From positions 14,166,303 through 14,230,302 of the forward strand of contig CM072170.1 of NCBI GenBank assembly GCA_036850595.1: 64,000 nucleotides of DNA. Reading direction: 5' to 3'. Shown piece by piece: positions 1-11,440 of the stretch (positions are counted from its first letter, which is position 1; every line of letters starts with the position of its first letter). The DNA is from Rhyacichthys aspro (Eukaryota > Chordata > Actinopteri > Gobiiformes > Rhyacichthyidae). Under the pieces are notes generated by a model. That model was given only the letters and a program-made list of their open reading frames with translations. It did not search any database and had not been told where the DNA came from. The translations under genes and the position numbers were made by a program.

Positions 1-1080
1 GCTCATAGCTCAACTGGACTTCAGTCTTTTACAAGCACAGAAACTACTGACTGCACAGGTTTTTGGATTCATGTGGCCTATTTAGTAATATCTTTCCTAC
101 TTTCAACTATGAGCAATTCAAATTACTAATATTCAAAAGTTAGATTATAGTCAGACAAAGGCACACAAACATTCTCCCCCACATTCATTCACTGTAGCTA
201 TGCACTAAGCTGGACAATACTGACTCAAGGATCGCTCAATCCCACAAACCACTCTGCCACAAGCGCCTCTCTTCCTGATATAAAGAGCCTGTATTTTCTT
301 GCCTTTAAATAAAAATACACCCATTTTAGATATTGCAATATTCCCAAAGTTTCCTGCAAATTAACCCAATGATCTGTTACTAATTTCACTAATCACACTT
401 CTCTTGCAATTATTCTGCAACTAATAATAATAATGAAAGCTCCACTCTGTCTCGGTGTCACATGACGTCTTTATTTTTGTTAAAGGCCATGGACAGAGGC
501 GCACCACCAGGCTCTGACCGCAGTCCCAATTAGGCCTTGTAACATCTGAGGGGAAAAGTATACATCATCGTTTCTCTCGGGGGCTTTTCTATGCACTTCT
601 GACTGGGACGGCAAATTTAGTGCTTCATTGGTTGAGGAAGTCTTGCCTTGTACAACCAGCCTCTAATTACAGGCGTACCAGCGTAGTATTGACATTACAA
701 GGGGTTGCTGTCATAACATACGAATATTGTTAAAGGTCTAATAGATGTGGGGTCGGACGTGTGCCAGCAGCCGTGCAGTGGGGAAAAATTTAATTATCAA
801 GGTTGGAACAATAGCAGAGGGCAGAATAAACTTTAACTCCTCAATTGACAATGTTAGATCTGGTCAGACAGTTGTGCTCTGGGATATCAGCGACCTACAA
901 CGACCGTGATAGGGGGATATGCCAGAAAAAGGGGTTAGAAATGTCACTTTTGTCCTAAAATAACACATTGTCACGAGCAGATAGAATACAATGTTATGGT
1001 CCATCTTATTCTAAATAGATGCTGATGGTGTTCTGCGACACATCAGAGAAAACGTCGAAGCTCGTCAACGTTATAGGAGT
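1..1080. other. AT-rich non-coding, nothing recognised
   Basis: No open frame, RNA gene or repeat family was recognised. A slightly GC-richer patch lies at about 480-560. The rest is AT-rich intergenic or intronic sequence. Confidence 0.5.
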
Positions 1081-1082
1081 TG

Positions 1083-1900
1083 TGTCAACATTAGGCTTGT
1101 TGAGGTCAAGTACCTAGAACCTCGATTTGGCCACCGCAGAACAAGGTTTGCAACTCTGACCTTTGACCTCAAAGAGTAGAAATCAAAGAGATATTCTGGA
1201 CTTTGAAGGTACTTTTGTATACATGGTTTGACTGAATTTTGGGAAGTTTCCCTCTGCCTATGTTAGCAATACTGTGTCATAAAAATAAAAAATAAAAAAA
1301 TCTGCAATTTGTTGTATTGCAAACATTGTCTTGTTACTTTAGGGACTATTTTGTGTCCCAAAATGATGCTTACAGGTACTCTTACGCCAAAAGACCGACC
1401 CACCAGGAGCATCTAAGCCGTCCTTTGTCCTCTTTGACCTAATATTGTATGTCTAGGTACTGTTCTAACTTACACCCGTGACCTCAGAGATGGTTAGATA
1501 TTAGAATTTACTTTAGATTTCCTGAATTTGTTAATGGGTTCTTCAGTATTTTATGGGAATGGTCTTGTCTAAAATGTTGCTACATATTGTCTTGCTGTAC
1601 AACATCCATTAGCTTTGGGAACCATTTTGTATGCTTGGAAGTATTCTTACGCCAAAAGCTAATGGTATACCTGTTGTTCTTCCAAATTGAAAACTAAATG
1701 CTAACCAGTCAATCCAGACATGACTTTTTTTGCCTTCTTGCACATTATTTGTCCAGGTAAAGTTACAATTGACAAGGTCATTCAGTTAGACTATTGTATT
1801 TTTTCATGTATAGCAAGTGAAGGATTCGATTTATTGATTTATTGCCTCAAGAATACCAGATTCTATTATGGGAATTTTTACAGTTGACCTTTATGTCAGA
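1083..1900 (+). repeat. Diverged direct duplication, spacing about 265 bp
   Basis: The 13-mer CTTACGCCAAAAG occurs at 1381-1393 and again at 1646-1658. The sequence before each copy is also alike: TTGTCTTG, then an ATTTTGT block, then a GTA-TCTTACGCC block. Phrases such as TTTGACCT and AGGTAC recur around both copies. This looks like an old tandem duplication of about 265 bp, possibly with a third worn copy towards 1.9 kb. No transposon family was recognised. Confidence 0.45.
1157..1169 (-). promoter_or_regulatory. Perfect DR1 nuclear-receptor site
   Basis: TGACCTTTGACCT reads on the minus strand as AGGTCA-A-AGGTCA, the ideal DR1. DR1 elements are bound by HNF4, COUP-TF (NR2F) and RXR heterodimers. 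The match is seen directly; occupancy is inference. It lies just upstream of the diverged duplication. Confidence 0.5.
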
Positions 1901-1919
1901 GGCCAGTTTAACAGGTTTG

Positions 1920-2700
1920 TTAGCCACTTTAGCTAAATAGCAAAAGCATCTCATCAGTCCAGAAATGTGTGGGTGCTGCTTTAGCTCTGGGCACTGTTTT
2001 TCCTTCCATTTTTTTGTTGTTGGTTAGTTAAGCTATTTAACTCCTGGGTCCTAATTACGCCTTTGTGCTGTACTTTTATGTGATTAATCTCTGCTCTTTT
2101 AATTTAACATTTGCCTCGTGCATGATTCGTGTCAGAGATAATGATTCTACTAAGTTTCTTGCTCAATAGTTGTGGAAATTAATGTACCCGAATTTGTTTT
2201 TGCCGTCCCTCCTTCAGCCCCACCAAACCCCCCCCTAACAGCAGCGTAGGAACCTTTTCTGCTTTTTAATTTTTTTTAAAAAAGGTAAAACCGGACCAAT
2301 TTTTCACCCCGAAATTTGAATATGTTACATTAAATCAAAGTTTAGAGCTTACCTGAAAATCACTGTCAACCAATGTGAGAGCTCCTTTTTACCAGAAATA
2401 AGCTGTGATTGATCATTCTCATTGATTAAATCCTTAATTATAAAGCCTAGATCACATGTATTTTTTTCACAGATGAATCCTGTTACAATAAGCTGCTAGG
2501 TTTTTAACTCTCAAACTAAATGCAAAAGTAAAAAAGTCTAACTTTTAAGTGCTCAACTCAGACACTTTGAACTCTACTTTGGTGTAATTTGTTTTTTTGC
2601 AGAAATATGAACCCCAGGGCTCTATAGTTTATAGTAGAGATGCACTCCATCATTAGTCGAAATTTTTAAAAAGTTTTATTTAAAACAGACTCCGGGCATT
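1920..2700. other. AT-rich non-coding, nothing recognised
   Basis: AT-rich sequence with short homopolymers near 2265-2285. No gene or named repeat was seen. Confidence 0.5.
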
Positions 2701-3217
2701 AAATAGAGAGCCTAGGTAGTGACCATGGAATGGCAAAAAAAAATTCAGTGGAAGTCACTTAGGAACAGTTGTGTCACAGTGTAATTTTAACATGATGATT
2801 GACAAATTTAAAGATTCTGTCTTTAAAGTCCAGTCAGAATAACACAACACATTTTTTTCTAGCGTCCTGACAGCTGTGGAAGGACCCAGACAGAACAGCA
2901 GCTCCAGCCAAATGTAATCTGCCCTGCTCTCCGTGTGAACATGTTTCAGTCTGGACACACACATGCACGCAGCCAGAACCCACACGTGACAAACAGCCAC
3001 GCTCAAACAGAGATGCAAATGGAGACCGCTGCCACAAAAAACAAACCCCAGGCTGGGAGCGAATATGTATTTAAATCTAAGGCGCACATTCGCAGACCAT
3101 TAGGACACGGAGGGATTAAGCCCAGATATGTCCGGGGCCGGGGCCTCTGTGGCAGCCCTCGCTCCCTAATCCAAGGTGATCATCGGCCGATCTGTCCCCT
3201 CACTCCACGCGATTGAC

Positions 3218-3229
3218 TGACAGCTGTCA
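3218..3229. promoter_or_regulatory. TALE homeodomain dimer site (MEIS/PKNOX/TGIF type)
   Basis: TGACAGCTGTCA is a perfect 12-bp palindrome made of two inverted TGACA/TGACAG half-sites. It is the known preferred dimer site of PKNOX, MEIS and TGIF homeodomain proteins. Its last four bases overlap the X-box at 3226-3240. Confidence 0.55.
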
Positions 3230-3240
3230 CCCGTGGCAAC
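3226..3240 (+). promoter_or_regulatory. RFX X-box, 3-bp spacer
   Basis: GTCACC-CGT-GGCAAC matches the X-box consensus GTNRCC-N(0-3)-RGYAAC. It overlaps the upstream TALE palindrome by four bases, so RFX and TALE binding could compete or cooperate. Confidence 0.4.
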
Positions 3241-3251
3241 CCGCCGCGCCG

Positions 3252-3263
3252 TGACAACTGTCA
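3252..3263. promoter_or_regulatory. Second TALE dimer-like site
   Basis: TGACAACTGTCA differs from the palindrome at 3218-3229 by one base (A for G at position 6). The two sites start 34 bp apart, roughly three helical turns, so bound proteins would sit on about the same face of the DNA. Confidence 0.45.
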
Positions 3264-3289
3264 GCTTCCCTCCATCCTCCCGTCGCCGC

Positions 3290-3303
3290 GTCACCATAGC
3301 AAC
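3290..3303 (+). promoter_or_regulatory. RFX X-box, 2-bp spacer
   Basis: GTCACC-AT-AGCAAC is a full consensus X-box. It closes the cluster that starts at the TALE site at 3218. Confidence 0.5.
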
Positions 3304-3310
3304 AGAAGCA

Positions 3311-4790
3311 AAACAACTACCGACTCCTCTCCACCTCCACCTTCTCCCCCCCCGTGTCCCCTTTTCCCCCCACTTTTCTCGCCAACGCTGATAACTTAAC
3401 AGTGTTGATAGGCTGAAGTGGAAGGACTGGGCTAAATATAGAAACGGTGATGTATAGCCGCTGTGCTGTTGCTCGGCGGATGGCGGAGCAGCCTATAGTC
3501 GCCCTGCGGAGTGCTCGGGAGACGCTCGCCCCGTGCCTTTGATCTCGGCTCCTCTCTTTCTTACTTCCTGACAGCAAAGGCGCGCTCATTCAACAAGCTG
3601 TACCTGTCGGAGGTACAGCGGCCGTGCGCCAATATTGACATTGAGCATAATGAATTCAAATTGCCCCCGTGACGATAACACACCAGAGATGAATGTAGTG
3701 AGCACATAGGAAAGGGTATAGATGATGGGGAAGGGGCTTGATGGTGCTTTAAGGAGGTGAGGGACATGTGATAAGCAGGGATGATAGTGGAGACATGGAG
3801 TGTAAGACAAATGGCAAATAGAGTGACGCACGGAATTAGGAAAAAAGGCGAAGTTGGTTACGGTTTCAATGGGAATATTATATGTTTTTTGGTTTTTGGA
3901 TGCTTTAACACAGACCCCAGACAAAGCCTAAGTTAGACCACTTCCTGGATCTCCAAGGTGACATTAACAAAACACAAAGACTCAAACTCGTGTTGAAATG
4001 ATTTGCATTCACAGTAATGCCCGCAGCTGATGAAAATGCTGTAATATGTCGGCCACACAAATCAGCCCACTGTAAACTTTGACACTTCTAACACTACAGT
4101 GATTACATGCATGCAGTAAAAGAATGGAAGAAGTCTCCTCCAAAACAGACACCTTTTTACACCTGGTGTCTCTGGAGCAGTATTCTTAAACTGAGCTTTA
4201 GCAAGAATTTATTCAGAGTAATACCACACAGTATGTTTCTGAAGCACAAAAACGCAGTATTTGGCTAGTTTTGTTCTACGCGCTGTACATTGCCGGCAGC
4301 CAATAGCTTTCTTGAACCCGCCTCAGACACAGAAAGAGCCCTGCCTTTACAGTTTACACAACAACGCAGCTGGCGGCATTCTCAAACATGAACAAAATGG
4401 GCCATATTCTAAACGTTGACTTCCTGGAGTCCACGCGCAAAATGAAAGACCAAAATGCATTGTCTGAAAAGCTTTGATGTGTAAATGGAATCTTACACTC
4501 ACTATTGTCTACGCCTAACCACTCAGACACAAACATATGGGACTCTTATGGACTGTAAGGCTCTATCCAGATTGACATACACATTCACATGTAAAGGTGG
4601 TACAAATCTGGAGTTCAAGGATTTTTTCCATATACACAGTTTACATTACATGTGCCGACAAGTTGCTGATAAATGTGCAGCCCTGGTTTAGTGATGACCA
4701 CATATATTTAAATAGTGCATCAAGTTCTTAGCAATAAATGGAAAAAATAGTCCTAAACTAGACTAACAGCGCATTACTTGATGGCAGATT
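3311..4790. other. Non-coding, nothing recognised
   Basis: A C-rich stretch follows the motif cluster (3340-3370). Beyond it the sequence is ordinary non-coding DNA. Open frames of 60-112 codons on the minus strand (3.3-3.9 kb) overlap one another in different frames and resemble no protein family known to me. Confidence 0.5.
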
Positions 4791-4899
4791 TTGAATATGG
4801 CCCAAACAGAAACAGATGTACATTGGTGGAGACATCTCTCTGTTGTCCACACACTAGTTGACACCTTCGCTCATGCCGGCACGAGCACGTTTGTCTCGT

Positions 4900-5110
4900 C
4901 GGTCCATCGTAGTGACATTGCTCAAAGTCCACTGGAACGCAGGCTCCGATGCTCTCTTCCTCTCCATCTCCTCCTCCTCCTCCTCCTTGTTATGTTGCCA
5001 TAGCGGCGAGGGGGCCATGAAACATTACGGCTGACAGTAAAATCATCTCATTTTACTGTTGCTATGACAACAAACTCCTCGCCGTCGGTTGGGGCCAGAG
5101 CGAGCTGCCG
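4900..5110. promoter_or_regulatory. GC-richer block with X-box-like pair
   Basis: A (CTC)n-like run at about 4955-4988 is followed by GTTGCCATAGCGGC (4994-5007) and GTTGCTATGACAAC (5058-5071). Each is one or two bases short of the X-box consensus. CpG-richer sequence continues to about 5125. It is a weak regulatory candidate and no exon is seen. Confidence 0.3.
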
Positions 5111-5129
5111 ACCGAGCCTCGTGCCGGAG

Positions 5130-6037
5130 TGTGTTTTCCTGTGTGTGTGTGTCATGTCTCCCGTGGGCTCTCATAAAGCTTAACACACTCGCTCAGCCCT
5201 AAACAAACTTTCATGCCACTTCCACAGCGGCCCCCCCAGGACTCTTCGCTAAAGGACAAAGACACGTATCGCTCAACTTCAGACTAAATGATGCCTGCTG
5301 CCTTTGAATGCATTTCAGTGGCTCTGTGTGTGTGAGAGAAGAATCCTCAAATTTGTTTGACAGATGGCACTGTGTGAGTCTCTGTGTCTTCTTCTTTCCC
5401 TGGATCTCCTTTGTGTTTGCAAGCTTTGTTTTGATTCATGTTGGTTTGTGTTTGGCTTGTCTACATTTGGAATACAGTATGCATGTGTTTCTATAGCCGC
5501 CTATGAGTGCACACGTGTGGATACGTACAGTGTGTGTGTGGGGACATGACAGTCATTGAAAGTGCCAATGTCGTATAGAAACTAATGGTATTGGAGGATT
5601 TTGGCCATTGTGAAGTATGGTAGATGTGTCCTGCACTGTTTCAGGAGAACGCTACATACTTTGTACATTTTTTTTCTAAATGAACAACTTACAAACCTCA
5701 TGGGACAACACATCTAAAATGTTTTCTGCTCATGCTAAACAAGTCGTCCTGACAAGAGACAGCACTGAGAGCTGTTGTTGCAACCAAGCTAAAAAAAAAA
5801 GGTAATTTCTTAACAATATGGACTTCAGACATTTTTTATCAACTGCCCAAGTTTTCGGTAACTTTAACTGTCAGGCCTCTGCATACATTTAGCATTTCAG
5901 CACCCATTCAAGGCCTTCAAACTATAGTGGACATTTGACATCCATCATAACTCACAGAACTGGCAGAAGATTCATCCATGGTATTGTACACTAAATGTTC
6001 TATTGGAGCGAAGGTGGATTACTGAAAAATGGCAAAT
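5130..6037. other. Non-coding, nothing recognised
   Basis: A short GT-rich run lies near 5141-5151 and a poly-A near 5791. No gene or repeat family was recognised. Confidence 0.5.
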
Positions 6038-6331
6038 TCACTCATTCGTCTTCTGTTCTCAATAGGGGTCGTGGGTGACTAGAGCCTATCACAGCAGCTT
6101 TGGGCTTGTGGCGGGGTACACCCTGGACAATGGCCAGTTGGTCGCAGGGCTAACACTTGGAGACAGACACTGACAGACAACCATACAATCTTACAATCAT
6201 TCACAAGGGAGAATTTTAGATTCACCAATTCTACGTATGCGTGTTTTTGGATGGTGGGAAAAAGTCAGAGAGAACTCACTGTAACACAACCTTCCTGCTG
6301 AGAGACAGAGAGTACTAACCACTCTGCCACC
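6038..6331 (-). mobile_element. Dispersed tRNA-like teleost repeat, copy 1
   Basis: The copy opens with CTCATTCGTCTTCTG, runs through GGCGGGGTACACCCTGGACA and TGTTTTTGGATGGTGGG, and ends ACTAACCACTCTGCCACC. These landmarks define a roughly 300-bp interspersed repeat that I know to be very common in teleost genomes. A second copy lies at 63168-63449 in opposite orientation and a fragment at 44224-44290. The tRNA-like end (TGGTTAGCGC in reverse complement) is on the right, so this copy is called minus. The family name was not assigned. Confidence 0.7.
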
Positions 6332-8689
6332 ATGTACTGCTATAATAAATTCAAAAGTATTCAAAAACTTAAATCTTTCAAAGTATTTCAAAATACCAGT
6401 ACCAAATTTTGGAACAAACTACACTCTACCACAAGCTACAGAAAGCTCAGAAGGTCAAAATTCAACTCACAGTTCTCAACAGGTTTACTGAATGCACCAT
6501 TAAGGTTACAGATGCAATCCTAAAAAATGTGAGAAGGTTAATACAACTAACATTTTTTACTACAATTTATATTGTTTCTAAGACATAATCACTAGAAAAC
6601 TACTCTATAAATTTCCAAGTTTTTAGGTCTTCCAGGACACTTGTTGACCCCTGACAGTAATGGAGGGAATAAAAGGGAAGGGAGGAAAGGACACTTTAAA
6701 AAAAAAAAAAGGCATTGAATATATAGGTCCAAGTAAGGTAGTCTATAGCTACAGTATGAATGCCACTGTGGTTATAAGCTGTTATGTTTGACAGTACTCT
6801 TAACCCTCAACGCTGACTGTGTTTCCCCTCACTTTCCTCACAACACATACCTTACATCACACCCTTCAATTACAATCAAGTGACTTTTCCTTCAGAAACG
6901 TCACTCTCTTAAACAGCGAGGGTCTGAACACTACACTTACTGTAAGTCACCATGTCACTGTTGATGATTCTGTCGTCAATCAACTGAGAACGGTATTGCT
7001 AGAAATGGACACCCTAAGTGCCTCAGAAATGTTTGCTATAACCCGTAGAAACATTTCAGTTCATGAGAAATACAGGTTGTCCTTTGACCCAGTGAAGCAT
7101 TTATGAATATTTAAGACATTGCTCTTCTCAAGCCATTAGCAAACACCAAAAGAAGGAATGTGTTTTGACAAAATGGCACACAGTTAGCATGTTAGCTAGG
7201 TAAACTTGTTGATGCTTGCCAACTTGTTCAGCCCATCAAGGAGAGAGATCTCTGCTTCATTGTTTCCTTATCTCAGGGTAAATATAAATTGTGTTGATGG
7301 AGGCTAACAGCTAATCCCTGGTGTCCACAGTGAGCCATTACCTAACCTGGTGTTCTGTTTATTTTCAAACATGGTGGCAAAGTGAGGCAAGAGCCAAAAA
7401 ATAAAAACTGTATTTATAGTGTTTTTTGTCTCTAGAATGCAGTTATTATGAAGGCAGTCAAACCACTTGGCGCCATGGCAACCAAATTTTATAGTCAATA
7501 AACAGAAAGTAAAACAGGCACAACAACTGACTTATAATCCAATCCTCTCTTAACTGTCACAACAACTTATACTCACTGTGCAAATAACATATTATTTTTT
7601 ATATGCATATTATCATTAACCATTCTATCCAATCAGAGCTAAACACCATGTTGTTTACAGTAAACAGTTGCTCACAAATCTCGCATAAATCCAGCTGCTA
7701 TCATATATATTATAACAAAACCAAACTGCCTTGCAAAGCACATTTGATTAACTACATGATTTATTAAAATGGAGTTTCTACTAGCAGTATCAACTTTATC
7801 AAATGTGGTATAATGGAATTTGGGAATTTTCACTGGAACTTCCTGTCAAACATTGAGTCATTGTGGTTGCTAAAGATTATCATATAGATTATATCACAAC
7901 CAGACAATTTTTATTCAACTTCAGTGTCTCTATAGTTTTGGGTTAAATTTTGGCTTTGTAGGACAGGAAAATCAAAATTAGATCTACCATCTATGACTTA
8001 TTCCCCAACAGTGTTAGATTAAAAAAGGCTACCTTATTATAAACATAATGGACCTTTTGCTGTTTATAGAACATTTTAAAAATAGTTAAAAACCCATTGC
8101 CATGCAATATGGGGGCAAAAGGATGATTTTGGCAAATGGAAACCATCCAACTATGTGTGTGCTGTCAGTGAGTGGGTAGAACATGGGAAATCAAGCTGGA
8201 CTTGAATGTCAAATAACACAGAGGACCCAGAGTTATACGTATATTGTTTTAGGACATGTGCTTCCTTATCAACGACTGTTAAACTGAGATGTGCCTGGAG
8301 AGATTAGCATAAGTATCGCTAAAGCGGCTATATCTACATCAACATAAAATGCACGCTGACATAGACAAAAATTTCATAGATATCTAGCACACATCTAAGT
8401 AGCACAAACATACACAGCTCAGACAAACTATTTTGGATTATTTACATTTTTTTCCACAGTTTGAATTTCACTCAGGAATGATGACTTATGGGAAAAGCTA
8501 ACTCTCGATCTTCAGTCTACTTCCTGTTTTCTTCTAAAACAAGCCTCACCTAAAAGCACTATATTCTTAAAAGCATAACGATCAATACACCCTCTCCTGT
8601 ATGGGAGAAGCTTGACTCTATCGAAGCTTTCATATTGCTGTACAGTTATGTATGATTTGATTTTCTCTAAAACCATAAGTCTAAGCCAA
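6332..8689. other. AT-rich non-coding, nothing recognised
   Basis: A poly-A of 12 lies near 6699-6710. The 95-codon frame at 6819-7106 (plus) has no recognisable domain and compositionally resembles its flanks. No other feature could be supported. Confidence 0.45.
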
Positions 8690-8880
8690 GTCTAGTTTTG
8701 GTTGGCCGAAACCCCGCTGACCTCTGACCTCTGGCCCTGTGAAGCCTGTTGTAGCTGAGGCAGTGTTTACACGGATGGTAGGAGGTTAACAAACCCCTCA
8801 GAGAGCCGAGAGAGTGTAGGGCTAATTCATATGCTCTAATTGACAGTGTAATCATCTTATGCTGCATTCACGCTCGCCTT
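8690..8880. promoter_or_regulatory. Candidate conserved non-coding element with DR1
   Basis: A GC-richer block contains a perfect DR1 (8718-8730) followed by homeodomain-type cores (CTAATTCATA and CTCTAATTGACAGTG, about 8821-8848). The contrast with the AT-rich flanks and the density of sites suggest an enhancer. That is inference; no coding frame is credible. Confidence 0.4.
8718..8730 (-). promoter_or_regulatory. Perfect DR1 nuclear-receptor site
   Basis: TGACCTCTGACCT reads on the minus strand as AGGTCA-G-AGGTCA, two perfect half-sites one base apart. Binding by HNF4, NR2F or RXR heterodimers would be expected for this arrangement. Confidence 0.5.
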
Positions 8881-8889
8881 GATACTCGT

Positions 8890-9918
8890 CTAAATCACAT
8901 GCCACTTTTACGTAATCCTCCCAAGATCTTTATTCCCTGTTGGCAGATTCTTTATGTGTCTGAAAGCCAGGAGAAACAACTTAATAGTACCTCTGCCTAC
9001 GTCAAATATGTAGTAAAAACGGTAATAGCCTTGCGTTTGATGATTTTTGAAATGTTTTTAATCAGTTAATATGCATTAGCTGGGAAAATGTATTTAAAGT
9101 GGCAAGGAGCTGTGGTTATGGTAAAGTATTCTTTGGAGAGGTCAGACTTTTGGCCTGAATTAAGTTAAGGAAGAAACTGAAGATATTGTTAAAATATATA
9201 TAATTGGGTTAAGAACTCCCCAAAGCTTTATATATATATTTAAAAAAAATACTAATAATAATTGACAGAAATAAAGCATGAATAGCCGTAGAGATTACTT
9301 AAGTGAAGTCAACTCAAGATCACTGTATCCATAAAAAATGAAGAAAATTCAAAGCAAAACGTTAAAATGGTGTCAAAAGAAAAATGTGAAATGTATGCTT
9401 GCCGTTTTGAAAAAAGGTCAACGTCTAAGTGTATTTAAATAGCACATTTAAACCAACTTCTGCTGTCCAAAGCACTGCAGGCACCATCACATATTTCAGT
9501 TACACTTATGTCTGATATACGGCAGAGCTATTGTCTTGTATTTGCGTCATCATCATCATCCTACATAATCATCATTTATGACAGTCTCTGAAACCACAAA
9601 CCGCTGACAGCATGAGTCTGGCAATCAAGTTCAAGTGCAATGTTTTGTTTCCCTAAATCATTTCTAATACATTATATGAAAATGTAGATATTTCAACAGT
9701 ATATAAAATAAAAATAATACTCTTAGGCATAGGCATTTAAGGCTCCACAGAACCCAGTGAAAGTACTTCACACAATTAATCATCACCAGACCTATTTACA
9801 CTGTCTTTGCTCAATGACAATGCCATGTCCCTGCAGGGCTACCGTAGGTACAGAAAAAAAGTGGTGTGGAAATGCAATTTTGTTGTTTTGCCATCACTAA
9901 CGAACAAAAACCATCACA
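8890..9918. other. AT-rich non-coding, nothing recognised
   Basis: Small simple runs only: a TATATA stretch near 9228-9238 and CATCAT repeats near 9547-9560. Confidence 0.5.
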
Positions 9919-10503
9919 CTTCACCTTTAAGGACACAATGACAAGACTCTTCCATCATGCAACATTCTGTATAAAAATTAACCCAACTCTGTTTAGGAAT
10001 AAACCTGTTAAAATCCAACTAAATGCATAAATTCTGTATTTTTGACTCAAAGGAAGATGAAACCTCAAATTCAAAATTCAATAAAATCTCCAATTGCCAC
10101 CTCTTACCACCAAAAACACAAACACACTATAGTCTGAAATGAAACGATCAGATTCATATGATTTGGAAGCTTTCGATCAATCTTAAAAAACAGAATGCGG
10201 GACTAATGCCTGTGTTTTTAAATTTCTAATGTGTCCTCAATTTTCCATTTTATAGAACAGCACTTTTAGTTGTATTGTTGTATTAACCTACCCTTTCTAA
10301 TTTGTTTGTTGTAACCTGTATTTTTTATAATGACGGACGGATAATGTGGACCTCTTTATTTCATGTTTTTTTTTTGTGTGTTTTTTTTACCTCATTAAAT
10401 AAAGGTTAAAAAAAACAAAAAAATATGACTCTCCACCTTTAAGGAGACAATGACAAAACTCTTTCATCAAACAAGATTCTATTCAATAATTAATGCAACT
10501 CTG
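9919..10503 (+). repeat. Direct 73-bp repeats flanking a retroposon-like insert
   Basis: The 73 bases at 9919-9991 recur at 10431-10503 with about 60 identical positions by eye; both carry CACCTTTAAGG and ACAATGACAA. Between them a segment ends at 10391-10420 with ATTAAATAAAGG and an A-rich run, as a retroposon 3' end would. The left part of the insert (10059-10110) is also similar to 12503-12550. The repeats are too long to be an insertion target duplication, so a segmental duplication or a repeat with internal duplication is more likely. Confidence 0.5.
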
Positions 10504-10734
10504 GAATGGAATAAATATTCCGACATATGCTTATCCCATTGCTCAAATCAAATTTAAACTCAGTGCAAGGAAAATGTTATGCATGACTATATTTAGCTAA
10601 GCTGTGTATTTTACTTTATTTCCTTGCCTGCTCAATATTAGCCAGACTATTAGACTTGCAGTGAAGTCATCAAGCTACAGAAGCCCAAATCCACATCAGA
10701 GCGGAAATAGAAAATAAAATTAGGCCCGTGGCTG

Positions 10735-11440
10735 TCAGCACGGCATTTACTCTCTCCGCCTCGGGTCTCGCTGGATTAAAGCCACCATTACAACTTTGTC
10801 AGTTTGATCGCTGCTTGTGACATATGTCGCACGTCACATCCTCCCGGTTCGCTGTCAGTCTTGGCAATAAAAGCTTTGCCGTGGAAAATAATCCCAAGCC
10901 CAAGCCCGGAATGCGGTGGTAATAGCGGTGTAGGAGATAGCAGTAAGAATGGAATAGAAGCGGGTGGGAGTTATTACTTTGCAGAGGGGTGAGCTGAACC
11001 TTGTGCTTCCTCTGGCCACAGTGATAAAGCAGAGAGTCAGATGCACCGAGGCAAAACTAATCTGGAGTTTTGATGACAAAGGGACGACCTTTATCCCTCC
11101 TACACTGGCCCGGACGGAACGCCGAGAAGCGACAGAAGACCGAGAAATGAGAACTCACCGGGAAAATAATAACTTCTGCTACATATATGTCAACAGTGTT
11201 TGTAGGGAGCCTTGTGATGTTCTCCATTCCAAATCATTTCCAAGCCCCGACGTCTCCGCTGGGGCTTTCGCAGAGCGGAGCAGGACCAATCACTTCGCAT
11301 AAGGTTCCGACTGGGATTCCCTTTTATGTGGTCGGCAGCAGGACGGAGTTATGGAATAGGGGTCAAGGGTCACGGTGTCCCGGAGGAGCAACCCTCACGT
11401 GACCCCCTCGCTGCTGCCTGGCAACTGGACACACCGACAC
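10735..11440. promoter_or_regulatory. GC-richer non-coding block with DR1
   Basis: The block has more CpG and GC than its neighbours (for example 10735-10930 and 11080-11400). It contains the DR1 at 11360-11372 and a one-mismatch X-box (GCTGCC-T-GGCAAC, 11413-11425). Overlapping short frames on both strands show no family resemblance. It is a candidate regulatory block. Confidence 0.35.
11360..11372 (+). promoter_or_regulatory. DR1 nuclear-receptor site
   Basis: GGGTCA-A-GGGTCA is two identical RGGTCA half-sites spaced by one base. It is the third such site in the first 11.4 kb of the window. Confidence 0.45.

Larger units (their letters stand above)
3010..3310. promoter_or_regulatory. Dense transcription-factor site cluster, candidate conserved enhancer
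   Basis: This is a GC-richer block inside AT-rich surroundings. It holds an octamer ATGCAAAT (3013-3020), two TALE-type dimer sites (3218-3229 and 3252-3263) and two X-boxes (3226-3240 and 3290-3303), four of them within 86 bp. No frame carries a credible exon. The mix of MEIS/PKNOX/TGIF-type and RFX-type sites is typical of vertebrate developmental enhancers. The enhancer call is inference from motif density; conservation could not be tested. Confidence 0.5.

Noticed and set aside
3317..3924. Three overlapping minus-strand frames of 68-112 codons
   Set aside because: They use different phases of the same DNA and resemble no known protein.
5893..5914. REST/NRSF-like site (TTCAGCACC)
   Set aside because: Only the left half matches; the right half does not fit.
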